Source: Pseudopyrenochaeta lycopersici
Taxonomy: Eukaryota; Ascomycota; Dothideomycetes; Pleosporales; Pseudopyrenochaetaceae
DNA length: 64,000 nt
Direction: 5' to 3'
Assembly (NCBI GenBank): GCA_003313425.1
Contig: NHZP01000012.1
Location: 868,001-932,000 of the forward strand
The notes under the pieces are model-generated. The model was not told the origin of the DNA, ran no database searches, and saw only the letters and a list, made by a program, of their open reading frames with translations. Positions 1-11,191 of this stretch are shown piece after piece (within the stretch, counting starts at the first letter, position 1; each line of letters begins with the position of its first letter). The position numbers and the translations under genes were made by a program.

Positions 1-84
1 TCTCGCACGCTCCTTTCTTGGTAGACACTTCTTTATTCACGACGGTCCCTTCCTGTACGCCTGCGCCCTTCGACCACATTCGCA

Positions 85-1036
85 ATGATACCCCGGGCCA
101 CCTTCTCAGCCCTCCTTTACGCAGCAACCGCCCTGGCTGTCTGCACAAAACTCGAAAACTGCCCGCAGTTCGAACACCTCAAAACCAGCGATTGCCAAAC
201 ATACCACCACTTTCTCGCAAGAGGTTCCACATCACCATATCCCGGTCACGTAATCGAGACGGTCGGCAAGGTCTGCAATGCGCTGAACACGAACGAAACC
301 CCTAATGCGTGCGGGTATGAGGACGTCGAGTACTGGGCTATGAACGGTGGAGACAGGTGGTGCATCTCGTCGCATGAAGGTGCAGTAAACGGTGCTGCAC
401 AGATGAGAAACTACACGGCAAGGTGTCCAGACAGCCATCTGATCCTCATGGGATTCAGCCAGGGCGGAAGCGTTATGCTGGACGTGCTGGGAGGCGGTGG
501 TGGCGAGCTTTGGGGATGCGAGCAGGAACAGAACCCAAAGATGAACAGCACTTCGGCACCAGGCTCGAAAGGTATGGCTACAGCAATCTTGTCATCCTTC
601 ACTGTCGCTCAAGGGGCATACTGACATTTCTTTAGTTGCTGCAGCCCTCGCCTTCGGACCGACACGGCGCTCTGCCAACCAGACTTGGACAAAGGGCGGT
701 GGCGAGGCATACCGCGGTGCCCGTCCCCGAACAGCAGAGCAGCTCACTGGCCTGCAGCCCTACGCCGATGCCGGTGTTCTCCGCGAGTACTGCCAGCCTG
801 GCGATCCCATCTGTGCACCAGAATCGGAAAACACGGACATGTCTAAGCACTTGGATTACTTCGACAAATGGGGCGATGAGGCCGCGGCCTGGGTTATCGA
901 TTTGGCAAGAAAGGCTGAAGGCGGCAACACTACATCACCGGATCAGACTTCGGGAGCGGGCGACGTGTTGAGGAAGACCATTGAGCACCCTATTGCGAAC
1001 GTCTTCATCTTGCTTTTTGTGCTGTTTGGCTTATAG
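85..1036 (+). CDS. Secreted cutinase/acetylxylan-esterase-like hydrolase (CE5), probably GPI-anchored
   Basis: Two exons, 85-571 and 636-1036, give 295 aa. The 64-bp intron opens GTATGG and closes TTTAG, and the frame is kept across it. The N-terminus is a hydrophobic signal peptide (about residues 1-18). The nucleophile elbow GFSQGG puts the catalytic serine at residue 125. A cysteine-flanked Asp (CQPGDPIC) and a His in MSKHLDYF complete the expected CE5 triad. The last 20 or so residues are hydrophobic after a short polar spacer (HPIANVFILLFVLFGL), which looks like a GPI-anchor signal. The protein should act at the cell surface on cutin, acetylated xylan or similar polyesters. Family membership is well supported; the substrate is not determined by what I can see. 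Confidence 0.88.
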
Positions 1037-2549
1037 TAAGTCGCTTTTCGCATACCTGCATCCTACCATAGACGCATATACCAGGATAGACCGGAGTCGG
1101 AGAATTACAGTTCAAATGGAGACTTATACCCCACAGTTTCGTTATCCGCAAATTCGCCTCTTGGAAGGCTTCATCCGCTCGTCTATCATCGTATACGCCC
1201 GTCAACACTAGCGACACCGTGTGAGCGGCTGTGCCCGAAGCCATCGCGTAGTGGCGGGGGACAAGACTCGTATTGACCATTGTCTTGGATAGGCTTGGCA
1301 GCGTTTGAAGTGGCGATAGCCTATCCCGGTTCTAAGGCGAGGAAGCAGAAGGATCATGCTGGGATGATAACCGAATTGACCTTGCGTTGTCGCACTGTCG
1401 ACCGCCGAAGGAACTGAGAAGACCGCGGATGGATGTGGGAAGAGACAAGTTTATATCATTGTCGCAACTATTAAGATACCCTTCAGCGCATTGTACCATA
1501 TTATACATATACAGCATTTAGTACTAGCCGACTGGTCGGTAAATAGACTTCATATCTTTACATGAGCGTTTGGTGTAAATTTGTAAATCCACCCCACTAA
1601 AGCCCGCGGCAGGGCGATCGTGTCACTGCACATAGATTGGCGATTAAGTAGAGTGGTTGTGAATCCTTAGGCCAACGACCTCATCGCTTCACACTACAGG
1701 CAGAGTAATCATACGCGACATCACCGTGGTCAATTCTTCTACTCCCTTGATCATTCCATCACCAATACCTCTCCTGAAAACATCACCCATTTCTCACGCT
1801 TCAGACGGTCCGCCCCATTTGTGCACTTATCTTGCGTTTCCTTTCGACAATATAGTGTCATGCAGACCCGCTAGCCACACCCTGCATATCCACCTTCCCA
1901 TCTCGATCAGCCCTACACATTCCCATCCTCGGCGCAGATCAGATGTAGACAGCCAAAATTTGTCCGACACGCCCCATCTCACAGCCAAAAGTGCTCTTCC
2001 TTAAACAAGTTCAATATGCCTTACTGCATCGTGCCACCCGTGCCTCTTCCCTTCCTCCTTCCACTTCATGTCGCGCATGGCGTCAGCACTATTCCCGGCC
2101 CCCTCCCGCGCGGCAAGGAAGCCGCAGCCCTGCATAGATTGCGCGCACCAAAACCCCCATCGGTGACAGCATGTGAAATGCTGGCTGGTCGAGTACTCTG
2201 GATAATCTATTGTGCAGATTTTCTCCTCTTGCCCCTTGCGCGGCGCCTGATTGGCGGTTGCTGGCTCCGCTGGAGTGGTACATTGGTCGGCTAGGAGTGA
2301 GACTATACGTTTTATGTTCTTTCCATAATTGCGCGGGACGCCTGAACGAGGGGAGAGGGCGGGAAGGGTTGGGAGAGATAGTTTAAAAGATTGGAGGGGG
2401 CCAAGAATTGTAATTTTTTTTACTTTGGGGTTGGAATTTATTGTTGTCCTTTTTGAATTGGACGCCCAAGGCAGAGGTTTATTTCTGGGCGAATAGCATC
2501 GAGGTCAGGGTCTCGAGCTTTTGGTCTGGCGACCGTATCATAGGTCGAG
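1037..2549. other. Intergenic, 1.5 kb
   Basis: No supported gene. The stretch 1730-2060 is rich in C and T on the plus strand, as fungal promoters and 5' leaders often are, and 2340-2400 is G-rich. Both probably belong to the upstream region of the permease at 2550. The open frames here lack homology and codon structure. Confidence 0.5.
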
Positions 2550-4312
2550 ATGGCAGATGAGAAGGAACAATCACAGGAGGATGTTGCACATTCCCTAGAT
2601 CCTCTCTCCGACACTGATGAGCGTGAGCTTGCAGCAATTGGGAAGAAAAGCGTTCTTCGAGTTCGTCAAACTTTTCCTCCCTCTCACAACTCCGACCCCA
2701 ACTAACCTCTGGCAGAGAAACTTTTCGCCAATCGCCATCCTTGGCCTTGCCTGCTCGCTCATCATAACATGGGAAGGCCTCTTTAGCGTGTTCATTTTCG
2801 GCCTCCTCAATGGCGGCCCTGGTGGCCTGATATATGGATTTCTGTTCTGTTGGGCGGGCTGGGCTGCGGTGGTCGCGACAATGGGCGAGCTGGTGAGCAT
2901 GTGGCCGACTGCGGGTGGGCAGTACCATTGGACGTATATGCTTGCTCCAGAAAAGTGGAAAGTGGTGTTGAGCTATGTGACTGGATGGTACGTTGGGTTT
3001 TGTCACGGCAGAGAAAACTCTGTAGAGGAATTTGATGCTTAAGAGAAGAAACAATGGCTAATAAATAAATAGGCAGAGCGTCATTGCATGGCAAGCACTC
3101 ACTGCATCGGCTGCGTACCTAACCTCAACAGCCCTCCAAGGCCTCGCTATCAACAGTCAACCCACCTACTCGCCCTCTCGCTGGCACGGCACACTCCTCG
3201 TCTTCGCGCTCATAATCCTCTGCCTCTTATTCAACACCTTCCTCACAAAATTCTTCCCCCAAGTCGAAACCTCCATCTTGTTGCTGCACATACTGCTTTT
3301 CGTCATCGTGCTAATCATCATGGCTGTCATGTCACCAACCAAAGCGAGTAATGCGGATGTCTGGACGCTATTCTTGAATGAGGGAGGGTATGAAAGTAAA
3401 GGGCTGAGTTGGTTTGTGGGATTGATTACACCGGTTTTTGCGTTTAGCGGCGCGGATGGCGCGGTGCACATGAGTGAGGAAATTAGGCATTCGAGTAGGG
3501 TTGTGCCGTGGGCTATGATTTGTATGTATTTTCTGGGCTTTTGTATGAAAATGAGGAGCAACTAACTAGATCCAGCATCCATCGGTATCAACGGCGTAAC
3601 TGGGTTTGCCATGTTGATAGCCATCCTATACTGCATCGGCGACATCGAAGCAGCCCTCACGACACCCACCGGCTACCCGTTCATTGAGATTCTCACACAA
3701 GGCTCTCGCTCAGTCGCCGGCGGCACAGCCTTATCCGCTCTCATCGTGGTGATGTTCTGCTGCGCGACTCTGGGCATCGTAGCTACCGCATCTCGCCAGC
3801 TCTGGGCATTCGCGAGAGACAATGCGGTTCCCAATGCGCAAAGGATAAGCTACGTGCACCCGCGCATGAAAGTACCTGTCGTTGCTATTGCTGTCACTGC
3901 AACGATAACGTGTTTGCTGACTCTCATCAACATCGGCAGCGCTACCGTATTCAACGCCATTGTCTCACTCACGGTCGCCGGATTCTTTGGTAGCTACCTT
4001 ATCCCATTCAATCTCTTCCTCTACAAACGTATACGTCATCCCGAAGAACTTGTTCCTGGACCGTGGACTCTTGGTCGATGGGGCCCCCTCGTGAACGGGT
4101 TTGCCATCCTTTGGAGCATTTTAGTCATGTTCTTCAGTTTCTGGCCGGCTAGTGTGCCTGTGGAGGCAGTCACTATGAATTGGAGTTGTGTACTTTGGAG
4201 CGCAGTCATGCTCTTTGCTGTAGCGTTCTGGTTCATACACGGCAAGAAGGTGTACAAAGGCCCCGTAGTGGAGACTAATGTGAGGGAGGTAATTGTTGGC
4301 AGATCTGTTTAG
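2550..4312 (+). CDS. Amino-acid/GABA/choline-type permease (APC superfamily)
   Basis: Four exons (2550-2660, 2716-2987, 3073-3521, 3576-4312) encode 522 aa, the usual length for fungal amino acid/choline transporters. The first intron joins GKKSVLR to RNFSPIAIL, restoring the conserved start of the first membrane segment; a family-typical TWEG follows. Other signatures are the substrate-site region MWPTAGGQYHW and FSGADGAVHMSEE, followed by 12 predicted membrane helices. It should import GABA, choline, polyamines or neutral amino acids across the plasma membrane; the exact substrate cannot be read off. The first exon is a polar cytosolic tail. All three introns contain in-frame stops or break the frame, which supports the splice model. 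Confidence 0.9.
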
Positions 4313-4801
4313 GAAACGCAGTCAGATAACAGCGCATGGGTATGTGACTAAAGGAAATACATTGAGGAGATTTCTCAACCCAAATCTTATGGGCAACTTA
4401 AATATATATGGGCAACGCTAGTCCCCTCGTCTTAATTTGTTGTTTAGTATCGCCATGTTTCGACCCTGAAAGCCCACTTGTTGAGGTTTGGAGTTCGTAT
4501 ATTGGTCTTCACTAAATTGCATGACTGGACGCTAAATTTAGCGTTTTGATAGCTACGATAGGAGAGTACACTACCTACGCCGACAGCACCGGCTTTGCTC
4601 ATTTCATTGGCTGATGAAAGCAGGTCTCGCAATCGCGAAAAGCATGCACGATTGTACCTCCGATTGTACCTGAGTCACAATACCCAGAGACTTCTCAGAC
4701 ACCCACATCAAGTACAAAGAGGGCTGTTATTCTGTAATCCCTTCATCTCGTACTTTACCATTTCTGCCTGCATGCGAGGCTTCAAAAATCAATTCTTCAC
4801 A
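4313..4801. other. Intergenic between permease and N-acetyltransferase
   Basis: The 3' flank of the permease and promoter of the next gene. The in-frame reading upstream of 4802 (from 4595) lacks the character of the NAT family and is taken as leader, not coding. Confidence 0.5.
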
Positions 4802-5893
4802 ATGACCATCCCATCGACCTTCAATGAGGACCAGGTCTCCGCTTTCCTTCAATACATAGGCCTCCATCAATCCTTGCAACAGTACCGTTACTCCGAAAAC
4901 GCATCCACTGACCTGCATTTTTTAACGCAACTCCACACGCACACGATCTCGACCGTCCCCTACGAGAATCTCTGGTTACATTATTCACTCACTCACACAA
5001 ACAGCATCCTGCCACAGAACACATTCACCAACATCGTCTCTAACGGCCGCGGGCGAGGCGGTTACTGTTTTCAAGTCTCTATCTTCTTTAATCACATCTT
5101 GCGCGCACTTGGGTTTCCAGCATATCTAAGCCCAGTCCGGATGCGGCACCGCGTCGACGGTGTTCCACAAGGCGAGTACAGCGGATGGGTACACCTAGTC
5201 AACATCGTCACGCTCTCTAATGGAACAAAATATTCTATCGATATCGGCTTCGGCGGTGACGGCCCCACAACTCCCATCGCGCTTGTGCATAACCGGCCGC
5301 AGACGAATCTTGGGACCCAGCAGATTCGCCTAGTGAGTGACTGGATTCCCAACCAATTGAACCGCACAGAAGCGACGAAGCTGTGGATCTACGAGTACAG
5401 AAATACTGAAGAGCAGAGCTGGAACGCTTTCTACGCATTTGACGATCGAACAGAGGCCATGGAACCGGATTTCCACAACTTGAATTGGTACACTGGGAGT
5501 CATCCAGAGAGTTTTCAAACGTTTACCGCGCTCGTTGTCAAGTTCCTGCGGCGGCCTGTTACTTCACGCACAAGCAGCTATCAGGAGGGGGACGAAGAGA
5601 TTTACGGAAAACGCATGCTTATCAACGGTGTGGTCAAGGAGAACCTGGGAGGCAAGACGAGTGTTGTAGAGGATTGTAAGACCGAAGAAGAGCGGTTGAG
5701 GGCGCTGGAGAAGTGGTTTGATATAAAATTTACAGAGGAAGAGAAGAAGGGGATTCGGGGGTGGGGAACGGAGTTGAAGGGAAAGGGGAGCGGCGAGGTA
5801 GTGGAAGGGCTTGGAAAGAGAGTAGAAGTTTGGGAAATTAGGAGGGGGAAAGACGGAAAAGGTCAATGGAAGGGTCAGGTGGAAGGGCAATAA
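4802..5893 (+). CDS. Arylamine N-acetyltransferase
   Basis: Single exon, 363 aa. The cysteine-protease-like NAT triad is visible: Cys89 in GRGRGGYCFQ, His131 in GWVHLVN and Asp147 in SIDIGFGG, in the expected order and spacing. The enzyme transfers acetyl or another acyl group from CoA to arylamines or hydrazines. In some fungi homologues detoxify plant or bacterial arylamine-type compounds such as benzoxazolinone products. The start at 4802 (MTIPSTF) is chosen because homology-like sequence begins there; an in-frame ATG at 4772 would add ten residues. The C-terminal 60 residues are Lys/Glu/Gly-rich and extend past the usual domain. Cytosolic, with no signal peptide or membrane segment. Confidence 0.93.
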   Translation: MTIPSTFNEDQVSAFLQYIGLHQSLQQYRYSENASTDLHFLTQLHTHTISTVPYENLWLHYSLTHTNSILPQNTFTNIVSNGRGRGGYCFQVSIFFNHILRALGFPAYLSPVRMRHRVDGVPQGEYSGWVHLVNIVTLSNGTKYSIDIGFGGDGPTTPIALVHNRPQTNLGTQQIRLVSDWIPNQLNRTEATKLWIYEYRNTEEQSWNAFYAFDDRTEAMEPDFHNLNWYTGSHPESFQTFTALVVKFLRRPVTSRTSSYQEGDEEIYGKRMLINGVVKENLGGKTSVVEDCKTEEERLRALEKWFDIKFTEEEKKGIRGWGTELKGKGSGEVVEGLGKRVEVWEIRRGKDGKGQWKGQVEGQ

Positions 5894-6026
5894 TTGGGTT
5901 GTGGGTTTATAGAACTAAAACATAGATAGAATGGGTAGAGTAGAATTTTTCCCTAACATTCCTAGCAATGTATTTACATCAACAGAAACTGTGGACCCCT
6001 TCTCATCTGCCTCGATATCCACAAAC

Positions 6027-7062
6027 CTACACAATCCCCACGCCATCCCCATTCCTCCACTTCGTACTCCACCCCTTCACGCTCTCAAAATCCCTGCACA
6101 CCCTCTTCGTCCCCCACCCAGGCGCACCCTCCTCTCCATCCTCCACGCTGATATCTTCAAGATTCGTGTCCGCAGCACACATCAGCGCCTGTCTAAGATA
6201 CTCAAAGCAGTGCTTTACGTGTCCTGCCGCGAGACCGTGAGCGTGCTCAGGATGCTTGAGCTGCTCTTCCAGGTAAGGATTAATGACGAAAGAATCAGGT
6301 ACGTGAGGATGATCGAATGAAGAGCGTATGTGCGAAGAGGGATGTTGGCTGTGTTGAAGTTTGCGGTAGAGGTAATCAGTTGTGAAGTACGCTGTTCGTA
6401 TACCATGCTGCATGCTGATGTTAGAGCATTGATTTTCAGATAAATAGACATTCATCGCTTATATGGGATAAGCACATACCAAACAGTGTATTTCATGGAA
6501 CACACTGATACTTTTTAATTTGTTCTTTGTAAGCGTTGGATGCTTGATAAATCCTCTCCCCTGGGGAATCAGATCTGCCCACGCGTTTTCCGTAAGTGCG
6601 CTTGGTTCCTGGGCAAAAGTGTCGTTCTGTTGCCAGACTACGTCTTTGACAGTGCGGTGGCTATTGCCAAATGGCGCTGTGTAGCATCAGAACCCCCGAC
6701 TAGACCATATTGATGAAACGAGATGAAATTTTTTTGAACGCACAGATATATCCATCAACTTCATATTCGAGTCTTAAAACCTCTCCAAAGATCAATCCGA
6801 TAAGTAAACCCAAGACTGCTACCCCGATGTAGCAGGAAGATTGTTTCCATCTCGAACGGCGTGGGAGATGCAGTTTTTTCGCGATCAAATAGTCATCTTC
6901 ACCAGCATAGTTTTCTTTTGGGGCGAGAGTAGATGAAGTAGATGAGTCTCCTCTTGCCTGACTGTGCGCACTATCATCCTCTGAGAACTCTTTCGAGAGC
7001 CTGTGGTAAGGAGTTGTTTTGGCAGGAGAGAAGGGATTGAGGTTCTGCATGGTGATGGGCAT
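6027..7062 (-). CDS. UstYa-family (DUF3328) oxidase-like protein
   Basis: Three exons on the minus strand (7062-6744, 6676-6480, 6407-6027) give 298 aa. A polar N-terminus (about 75 residues) precedes one membrane helix (CYIGVAVLGLLIGLIFG), then SPFGNSHRTVKDVVW. Two HxxHC motifs define the family: HEIHC at the end of exon 2 and HVKHC in exon 3, followed by YLRQALMCAADTNLE. UstYa proteins are copper-dependent-type oxidases or cyclases in fungal RiPP and other secondary-metabolite pathways. No Kex2-repeat RiPP precursor or backbone enzyme sits nearby, so its substrate is unknown. The second Met (7050) has a better start context (CACCATG) and is an equally good start. All motifs are intact. Confidence 0.88.
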
Positions 7063-7439
7063 CTATATGAGTGTGTTAAAGACATTAAACAACAGCATAT
7101 TTCAAGTGAAAGTCTATAAGCATTCGAAACCCATATCTGCGGTATTCAGGTCTCACAACGGTAAGCCCTATGAAGTTTGCTGACATGTGCAATGCTTCTA
7201 GAAGAAAGACAAAGCGAAGGGTGGATGTGGAGAACAAAGAGACTTCCTATTCGGGTATTGGTGGGCGTCGCGTAAGGCTGACCCGTTAAAACTAACTACT
7301 GTGGTATTCGCTGCTGCTGTTACAAGTGCATATCGTACGAGGACTCGCCGTTGCGTATCAAGTGAGCGTCCCGACCGTGCTGTTATTCCGTCACAGGGTC
7401 TCGTCCCATTGGGTTTGTCGAACCATCGACGGCTGGCGT
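7063..7439. other. Intergenic, upstream of the UstYa-like gene
   Basis: Contains the promoter of the minus-strand UstYa-like gene and the 3' end of the next minus-strand gene. No other feature seen. Confidence 0.4.
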
Positions 7440-7803
7440 CTAGTTCAATTTCTTGTTGCCAGCGCTGACTTGCCTACCCTGGCTGCGCTGATACTGCAAG
7501 AATCCAAAGACAGCGACTGCAAGAACACCAAGCATGAGAACATTGCCTTTGTCGCGTTGTTAGTAACGATGATTGCTCCCATTCATGAGATGATGACATA
7601 CCGAGAACGAAGCTGACAATGCCACCAGCAAGGTCAACAAGGCCCTTGAAGAAGTTGACAATGAGTTCGATAATCTCAGTGGCAAACTTGAGCGCGAACT
7701 GAGCTGTGTTCTGAATAAGGTGGGCGGCGGTCGTGAAGAAGGACCAGACCAGCTCGACGAGCGATGCGGCAACATCAGAGATAGCGTTAATGACGGAAGA
7801 CAT
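7440..7803 (-). CDS. Small hydrophobic/amphipathic membrane protein, unknown function
   Basis: Two exons (7803-7602, 7546-7440) encode 102 aa; the 55-bp intron begins GTATGT and ends AAAG. Residues 1-67 form amphipathic stretches (LIQNTAQFALKFATEII, IVNFFKGLVDLAGGIVSF). The second exon begins with a clear membrane helix (NVLMLGVLAVAVFGFLQ) and ends in a basic tail (YQRSQGRQVSAGNKKLN). Splicing removes a cluster of charged and out-of-character residues, which supports the model. I do not recognise the family. It could be a membrane-remodelling or lipid-associated small protein, but that is only a guess from the helix pattern. Confidence 0.65.
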
Positions 7804-8892
7804 ATTGAAGTGCTCAAAATTTGGGATTTGACGGTATTATGGGATCGAAAGTGCACGAAAGTGGTATATGTGATTTGCTTGGGGCGTAGTATTGACTTGC
7901 AACAAGCGTGACTACCTCAAGGCAAGCTTTATCGCTTCCATCTGGCATGACGCTGCAGCTACGTGATGTCGGGTGCACTTCCTGTTTGTTTCTGTCCCTT
8001 GCTGGCGATCTGGGCTTGCCGTGGAGGTGGCTGGTTGGCTATGCGGGATGAATGCAGCGCTTTGGTTGGTGACGTCAGTGGTGTAACCGGCTGGAGTACC
8101 GGTTTGGTGAGGCACTGACAAGAAAGAAAGTGGCTGAGGACACTTAGAAAAAATACGAGAGGGATATGTATGGTGAGACGTCTAAACTACGGATAATCAA
8201 GCAATGCAAAGCCATGATCGATTGTCTTGTCGACTGTGCTCATAGAGTCGCGCACTGAAGAACAATAATTAAAAACAATCATCACCACAACGCCGGTGTC
8301 ACCAGCAGTATTGCTCCATGTGCTGATGGAACATTCAAAAGCAGTTAGTTCTTCTTCAAGAAAATGGGAATGGGACAACGACTGTGATCTTGGACTCCGG
8401 CAACGTGGAAGTAGGGTGGATACAGTGTGATGCTGAGAGCAACGAAGAACGAGATGAAAATGAGTGCATTGTCATAGGAAGATTGGCAGAGAATTTCTAT
8501 GTCCTCATTGTTAGACCGACTGGTGGGATGGGCGAATATAAGAGAATTGGGATGGGCCAGGTTCGCTGCGACTGCGTGGTGGAGCAGGAGAGCGATGTGC
8601 GGTTGGTGTGATGGTATTGGTAAACAGGTTCTGTGTTATCAATGTGAATGAACTTGGCTCCATCAATGAGAATTGTTTGCGTGTGCATACTCATGCCGAC
8701 CAAGGCAACCAACTACGTGGATGACCGCTCAACTCGTTCCTGGTCTTTCCAGGCGACAAGGATATGTGGTATGCTAGAGCAAATGCGGAAGAGCTTGCGT
8801 TAAGCGAGACATGGGATGGAAGCTCCGCAGCTTGTCCGGACTGGAATCTGATAGTGCGGGCGAGGTGCCTTTTGGCACGGCATCGCACCACC
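7804..8892. other. Intergenic, 1.1 kb
   Basis: Shared upstream region of the small hydrophobic protein (minus) and the GH16 gene (plus). Open frames of 60-87 codons occur on both strands but show no domain, signal peptide or plausible splicing. Confidence 0.45.
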
Positions 8893-9152
8893 ATGTCAGG
8901 CACACTCGACAAGCTCTTCGCGAAGGGTAAGGCTAAGGTGAAGGAGTTCACCAACCAGCCTTCGTCGCACCAGCAGCAAGGCTACCCAGGCCAGCAACCC
9001 CCGCAGGGCTACCCGCCTCCAAACCAAGGACAGTATCCTGGCGGCCAGTACCCTCCACAGCAGCACTTCCCACCCCAGAACCAGTATCAGCAATATCCCC
9101 CTCAAAATCAGCAGTGGGGAGCTCCACAACAACAATGGGGCCCTCCACCACA

Positions 9153-9189
<37 letters not shown>

Positions 9190-10113
9190 TGGGGCCCGCC
9201 GCCACCGCAGCAGCAACCCTTCGCACCGCCCATACCACAAGCTAGCAAGCCCCAATCGCCGCAGCATCAAGGACCGCCTGTCCCCCAGAATCGGCCGCTC
9301 TCCGCCCAGCCTCCACCGCCACAGAATATTCCACCTCCACAGGCCGAGAGGGTCTACTGGAAACCCTCGTTCGATGCCGCGACACCCGTCTCCCACAACT
9401 TCCGGCATGAACTGGGCGACAACGGCTGGGGCAACAATGAGAAGCAAATGTATACAGACAACCCGGCCAATTCATTCCACCACGACAACCGCCTAATCAT
9501 TCGCGGGCTCGTGCAGAATGGGAGTTATACCTCTGCACGGCTTACATCGCACCAAACGTTATCGCGACCGCGGGGATACTTAACAGCGACCATACTGCCG
9601 CCGGTCGCTGAAGGTATATGGCCTGCATATTGGATGCTGCCCAAAGACCCATTTCAGTGGCCAACCGATGGAGAAGTAGACATCTTCGAGAGCTGGAATG
9701 GCGACTGCGTCAATCATTCTTGCTTACACTGGGGCCAATACAACGGCGAAGACTGGAACAAACACCGCGTCATCGAGACCCATCTCCCTGCTATGCCAAC
9801 ACAACCACACACCTTTGGATTCGCATGGATAGAGGAGGAAGGCATACCGGAATGGCGCGGCAGGATGATATGGTATATTGATGGCAGGCCCGTCATGAAG
9901 GGCAACATCCCACCCGGAACAAGGCGGATGGAAGAGTTTAGGATCATGATCAATATTGCCATGGGTGGAGATGTGTGCAAGGGCAAGCTGCCTAGAGATG
10001 GGTACTACGATTTGATTGTCAGTGATGTCAAGATGAGTGAAGAGCCGCCGCAGGGTGGCTGGCAGGGGTTTGAGCAGACATGGAACAGCACCGTCGAGGG
10101 TAAAACAATGTGA
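8893..10113 (+). CDS. GH16-family glycoside hydrolase with Q/P-rich N-terminal region
   Basis: Single exon, 406 aa, start at 8893 in a strong CACCATG context. Residues about 20-150 are extremely Gln/Pro/Gly/Tyr-rich, with QGYP and QQWGPP repeats and a run of 13 glutamines. The catalytic domain follows. GEVDIFESWNG carries the paired GH16 glutamates at residues 261 and 266 around DIF, the beta-bulge form of the active site. GH16 enzymes cut beta-1,3 or mixed beta-glucans or transfer glucan chains in the fungal wall. No signal peptide is visible at the chosen start, which is unusual for a wall enzyme. The upstream in-frame codons from 8764 do not supply a convincing one. Catalytic family assignment is strong; location is uncertain. 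Confidence 0.88.
9151..9189. repeat. CAG/CAA microsatellite coding for polyglutamine
   Basis: Thirteen consecutive CAG or CAA codons inside the GH16 gene. The run is interrupted only by CAA near each end, so it is likely length-variable between strains. Its complement makes a spurious poly-leucine frame on the other strand. Confidence 0.95.
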
Positions 10114-10162
10114 ATATCGATACAAATACGCGCAACAACGATGGCGTCCATCCTCACTACCT

Positions 10163-11191
10163 TCATGGTTTGGGCATCGTCTCCAGTATCTGCCTCACGT
10201 TTGCAAACTCCAGCTCTGCCAACGTCTCATCCCACAGTCTGTCTGTCGTTTGCTTGCCTTCAACTGTGTACATCATCTGATGGAATGGAGACACCTCCCA
10301 AAACATGACGAACCCGCCATGGCTCTCCTTCCCCTTTGCCGCACAGGCATCGACATACGTCCACGCCGCCTGCTCGGGCGTGCGACTCATCATCCTCTTC
10401 AGCACCCGCATGACTAGTTTCCCGGCTCCAGAGAAGTCTCGATGCAACGCCGTGCCAGACGTCAACCCGGGCTCGACAGTGTTGATGATGACATCGTCTG
10501 CTGATACAACCTCGCTGAGTTTCTTCACCAGCATCATTACAAGTGTTTTGCTCACCGAGTAGCGTTCGCCTCCCGCTACGAAACCTGAAAATGGTATGTC
10601 GAATGAAGGTATCAGCGGCACTGCGTCTCGATTCTCAAATCCAGCGAGCAAACCCGTCCCCGAGCCAACGATGGTCAGACGTCCGGCCGGCTGAACAGGC
10701 GTCTTGGGTTTCAGCACGGGGAGTAAGAGCACGGCCAGCAGTGCAGTAGAGAGATAGTTGATTTGAAAAGTCTCCTCGTGACCTGTTGATTCGTTGATGC
10801 GTGAAGCGGTGCCACCGCCTGCCCCTGCATTCAGGAAGGCGATGTCCAGTCGAGGTATTGTCGCGCAGCGTTCAGCGAAAGCCTGGATCGAAGGGTACGA
10901 CAGCATGTCTAGTTCCCATACATCGATTTTCAAATCTGGATGCGCTTTTTGTATTGGCGCTGCTGCTTCTTGGCCCTTGCTGGTCGAGCGGACGGCTAGG
11001 ATGAGGTGTGATACACCCAGTGTTGGAAGGAGGGTTGCGCATGCCAGGCCAATGCCGCTGTTGCTTCCTGTGATGAGGACGCTCTTTCCCGCCAGTGATA
11101 CGCTGGGTTGTTTGTTGTTGGAGACGTGTGTAGCCCTCACCATGAGCTTGAAGCCTGTATCATTGTTTGGTGCGAGCGCCGCAGATGCCAT
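10163..11191 (-). CDS. Short-chain dehydrogenase/reductase
   Basis: Single exon, 342 aa. Rossmann cofactor motif TGSNSGIG at residues 41-48, NAG at 121-123 and active-site YSVSK with Tyr211 and Lys215 are all present; Ser177 in the IVGSG segment is the likely third catalytic residue. The acidic and basic pattern after the second strand (AVRST) suggests NADP(H) preference. It reduces or oxidises a carbonyl or alcohol in an unknown pathway. It converges on the GH16 gene with only 49 bp between stop codons. Its start is 463 bp from that of the divergent regulator-like gene at 11655. An internal Met at about residue 17 is an alternative start. Confidence 0.9.
   Translation of the reverse strand: MASAALAPNNDTGFKLMVRATHVSNNKQPSVSLAGKSVLITGSNSGIGLACATLLPTLGVSHLILAVRSTSKGQEAAAPIQKAHPDLKIDVWELDMLSYPSIQAFAERCATIPRLDIAFLNAGAGGGTASRINESTGHEETFQINYLSTALLAVLLLPVLKPKTPVQPAGRLTIVGSGTGLLAGFENRDAVPLIPSFDIPFSGFVAGGERYSVSKTLVMMLVKKLSEVVSADDVIINTVEPGLTSGTALHRDFSGAGKLVMRVLKRMMSRTPEQAAWTYVDACAAKGKESHGGFVMFWEVSPFHQMMYTVEGKQTTDRLWDETLAELEFANVRQILETMPKP

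Noticed and set aside
8896..9447. 183-codon leucine-rich minus-strand frame
   Set aside because: It is the complement of the polyglutamine and Q/P-rich region of the GH16 gene, and its poly-Leu run mirrors the CAG repeat.
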